Assembly: GCF_000308595.1 (NCBI RefSeq)
Contig: NZ_BAGA01000070.1
Location: 1-64,000, forward strand
Length of the DNA: 64,000 nucleotides
Source of the DNA: Nocardia higoensis NBRC 100133
GTDB taxonomy: Bacteria > Actinomycetota > Actinomycetes > Mycobacteriales > Mycobacteriaceae
Reading direction: 5' to 3'
The position numbers and the translations under genes are program-made. The notes below the pieces were generated by a model. The model made no database searches and was not told where the DNA came from. It saw nothing but the letters and a program-made list of their open reading frames with translations. Below, piece by piece: positions 62,851 to 64,000 of this stretch (position 1 is the stretch's first letter; each line of letters opens with the position of its first letter).

Positions 62851-63579
62851 TCAACCGGACCGGGCAATGAGCTCGGCACGGTTGGCGGCTCCCATTTTTC
62901 GCAGAATATTCTTGACGTGAGTCTTCACGGTTTCGACGGAGAGAGTATGCGCGCGGGCGATATCGGCGTTGGAAGCGCCCTGCAGCATGCTTTCGAGAAT
63001 GTCGCGCTCTCGATCGGTGAGAAGTGCGGCTGCGGACGCGAACTCGGCGGCGCGTTCGCTCGAAGGAGGCGTGGTGCCGCTCGTGCCCGCATCCAGGAGG
63101 CGTAGCTGTTCGCCGAGCGTTCGCAGCCGGAGTTGCCGGTCGCGCAGGCGTTCTTCGCTGTCGAGCCGCTCGGCGGTGACGACCGCGAGGTCGATCAGCA
63201 GCTGCACGTTCTCGTGTACCTCAGCGGTGAGCGTGCCGTCGACGAGCAGAAGGGTGTGGCCGGCGTCAGGTTCGATCTCGAACACGGTCACCGGGGAACC
63301 GTCGGCGCGGGGGTCGAGGTCGGTCCGCCGCCGAACGTCGTCATGAACTGTCTGCCCAGCCTGGATGGGGCGAAGGCCGAGCGCCACACCGGGACTGTCG
63401 AAGCGGGCGATGTCCTCGCGCGCCGTCGCTGTCCCTTCGCTGAGTACGACAGTTCTCGCTCCGGTGACGGCCGCGACCGCCGAGCACAGAACGGTGGCCA
63501 GTGTGTCGCGGTCCGAGGCTTCGGTGACGGCGGCCACCGCCGCGTCGATCCGGGCGATGTCACCGTGGTAGCCGCTCAT
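62851..63579 (-). CDS. LuxR-type regulator, pair 3 member A
   Basis: 242-aa regulator. Short GAF-like N-terminus (TLATVLCSAVAAVTGARTVV, HENVQLLIDLAVVTAERLDS) and HTH LTDRERDILESMLQGASNAD / TLSVETVKTHVKNILRKMGA / ANRAELI, the same subtype as 52730 and 54958. ATG 63579 overlaps the stop of the partner at 63576. Convergent with the ferredoxin, nine bases between stops. Confidence 0.88.
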   Translation of the reverse strand: MSGYHGDIARIDAAVAAVTEASDRDTLATVLCSAVAAVTGARTVVLSEGTATAREDIARFDSPGVALGLRPIQAGQTVHDDVRRRTDLDPRADGSPVTVFEIEPDAGHTLLLVDGTLTAEVHENVQLLIDLAVVTAERLDSEERLRDRQLRLRTLGEQLRLLDAGTSGTTPPSSERAAEFASAAALLTDRERDILESMLQGASNADIARAHTLSVETVKTHVKNILRKMGAANRAELIARSG

Positions 63580-64000
63580 GTCCGGAAGGTCGGGCCGAGG
63601 CGGGTGCGCCGATGATACGCGGCGGCCTGAGCGCGGGATTCGACGCCGATCTTGCGGAAGATCCGTCGGATATGGGCCTTCACCGTGCCGTCGGAGATGA
63701 AGAGCTGAGCTGCGATCTGACGGTTGCCCGCGCCCGTCGCCAGCAATCCCAACACCTCTTCCTCACGATCGGTCAATGACTCGGGCGCCGCCGGGAAGGC
63801 CGTGGTTCCGGGCGCGGGCTGCTCGGCCCGGACGCTGCGGAACACGCGACCCGGCCGATCGGTGTCGGCGTCGATGATGTGTGCGACCATGCCCGCCAGC
63901 AGATCCCGCTGTTGCTCCAGTTGTCGCGAGTTCTCCTCGATTCCGATCAGCAGCCCGGAGATCCGGGTTGCGATCAGCAGCAGACGAAGGTCATCGTCGG
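63576..64000 (-). CDS. LuxR-type regulator, pair 3 member B (5' end outside window)
   Basis: C-terminal 141 codons visible. The frame stays open to the window edge; before an internal Met at 63890 it continues with helical coding sequence (LLLIATRISGLLIGIEENS), so that Met is not the start. HTH: LTDREEEVLGLLATGAGNRQ / FISDGTVKAHIRRIFRKIGV, the same subtype as 53650 and 55785. The stop overlaps the partner start. Confidence 0.85.
   Translation of the reverse strand, partial: DDDLRLLLIATRISGLLIGIEENSRQLEQQRDLLAGMVAHIIDADTDRPGRVFRSVRAEQPAPGTTAFPAAPESLTDREEEVLGLLATGAGNRQIAAQLFISDGTVKAHIRRIFRKIGVESRAQAAAYHRRTRLGPTFRT

Overview
The window is high-GC actinobacterial chromosome and most resembles Nocardia. 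The signs are the rluB-cmk-der core block, a full-length carboxylic acid reductase of the Nocardia type directly after it, an MceG-type ATPase for Mce lipid importers, many GTG starts and many ATGA/GTGA stop-start overlaps. The genus is inferred from gene content; no 16S or marker search was possible.

Positions 1-18.7 kb are mostly core chromosome: rRNA pseudouridine synthase (5' end outside the window), cytidylate kinase, GTPase Der, carboxylic acid reductase, an M3 oligopeptidase, a TerD protein carrying a nuclease-like domain, a two-gene ABC exporter, a decayed sigma-factor gene, mceG, a PucR-type regulator, an MscS channel and a small lipoprotein.

Positions 18.9-30.9 kb hold a tightly packed, one-direction operon that looks like an undescribed small-molecule pathway: class III aminotransferase, SDR/thioester-reductase-like protein, SRPBCC protein, adenylate-forming ligase, stand-alone acyl carrier protein, DapB-like reductase, acyl-CoA-dehydrogenase-like flavoprotein, class II aldolase, SagB-type nitroreductase, GNAT-like protein and MmpL-type exporter, followed by an MpaB-type oxygenase gene. 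The aminotransferase and the MpaB gene share nearly the same promoter with an inverted-repeat operator, so both ends are probably controlled together. Several enzymes have altered catalytic motifs, which suggests repurposing. After it come a secreted cupin and a PAS-ANTAR regulator.

Positions 32.5-44.4 kb are a complete actinomycete integrative and conjugative element (AICE, pSAM2-like) inserted into the 3' half of a tRNA-Pro(GGG) gene, bounded by perfect 45-bp direct repeats. It carries int, xis, a HUH replication initiator, small orfs, an FtsK-type transfer ATPase, an SpdB-like protein and a Pra-like activator. A divergent module encodes an HTH-PLD regulator, a Nudix protein and an HD protein, and a lower-GC cargo gene encodes a possible HEPN protein. 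Paired 11-bp-phased repeats near both ends are probable integrase arm sites. Beyond the right repeat lie the catalytic half of a second integrase, cut by an IS3-family element with a frameshifted transposase, so at least two elements have stacked on this tRNA.

Positions 46.6-64 kb are a catabolic island: FAD monooxygenase-like protein, epoxide hydrolase, lipocalin-like and phosphotransferase-like proteins, MaoC hydratase, CitE-like lyase, zinc alcohol dehydrogenase, ferredoxin reductase, a CYP108-like P450 and a 2Fe-2S ferredoxin. A terpenoid or similar hydrophobic substrate is the best guess. The island also holds six LuxR-type regulators in three overlapping two-gene pairs, each pair made of the same two subtypes, and two families of repeated palindromic operators.
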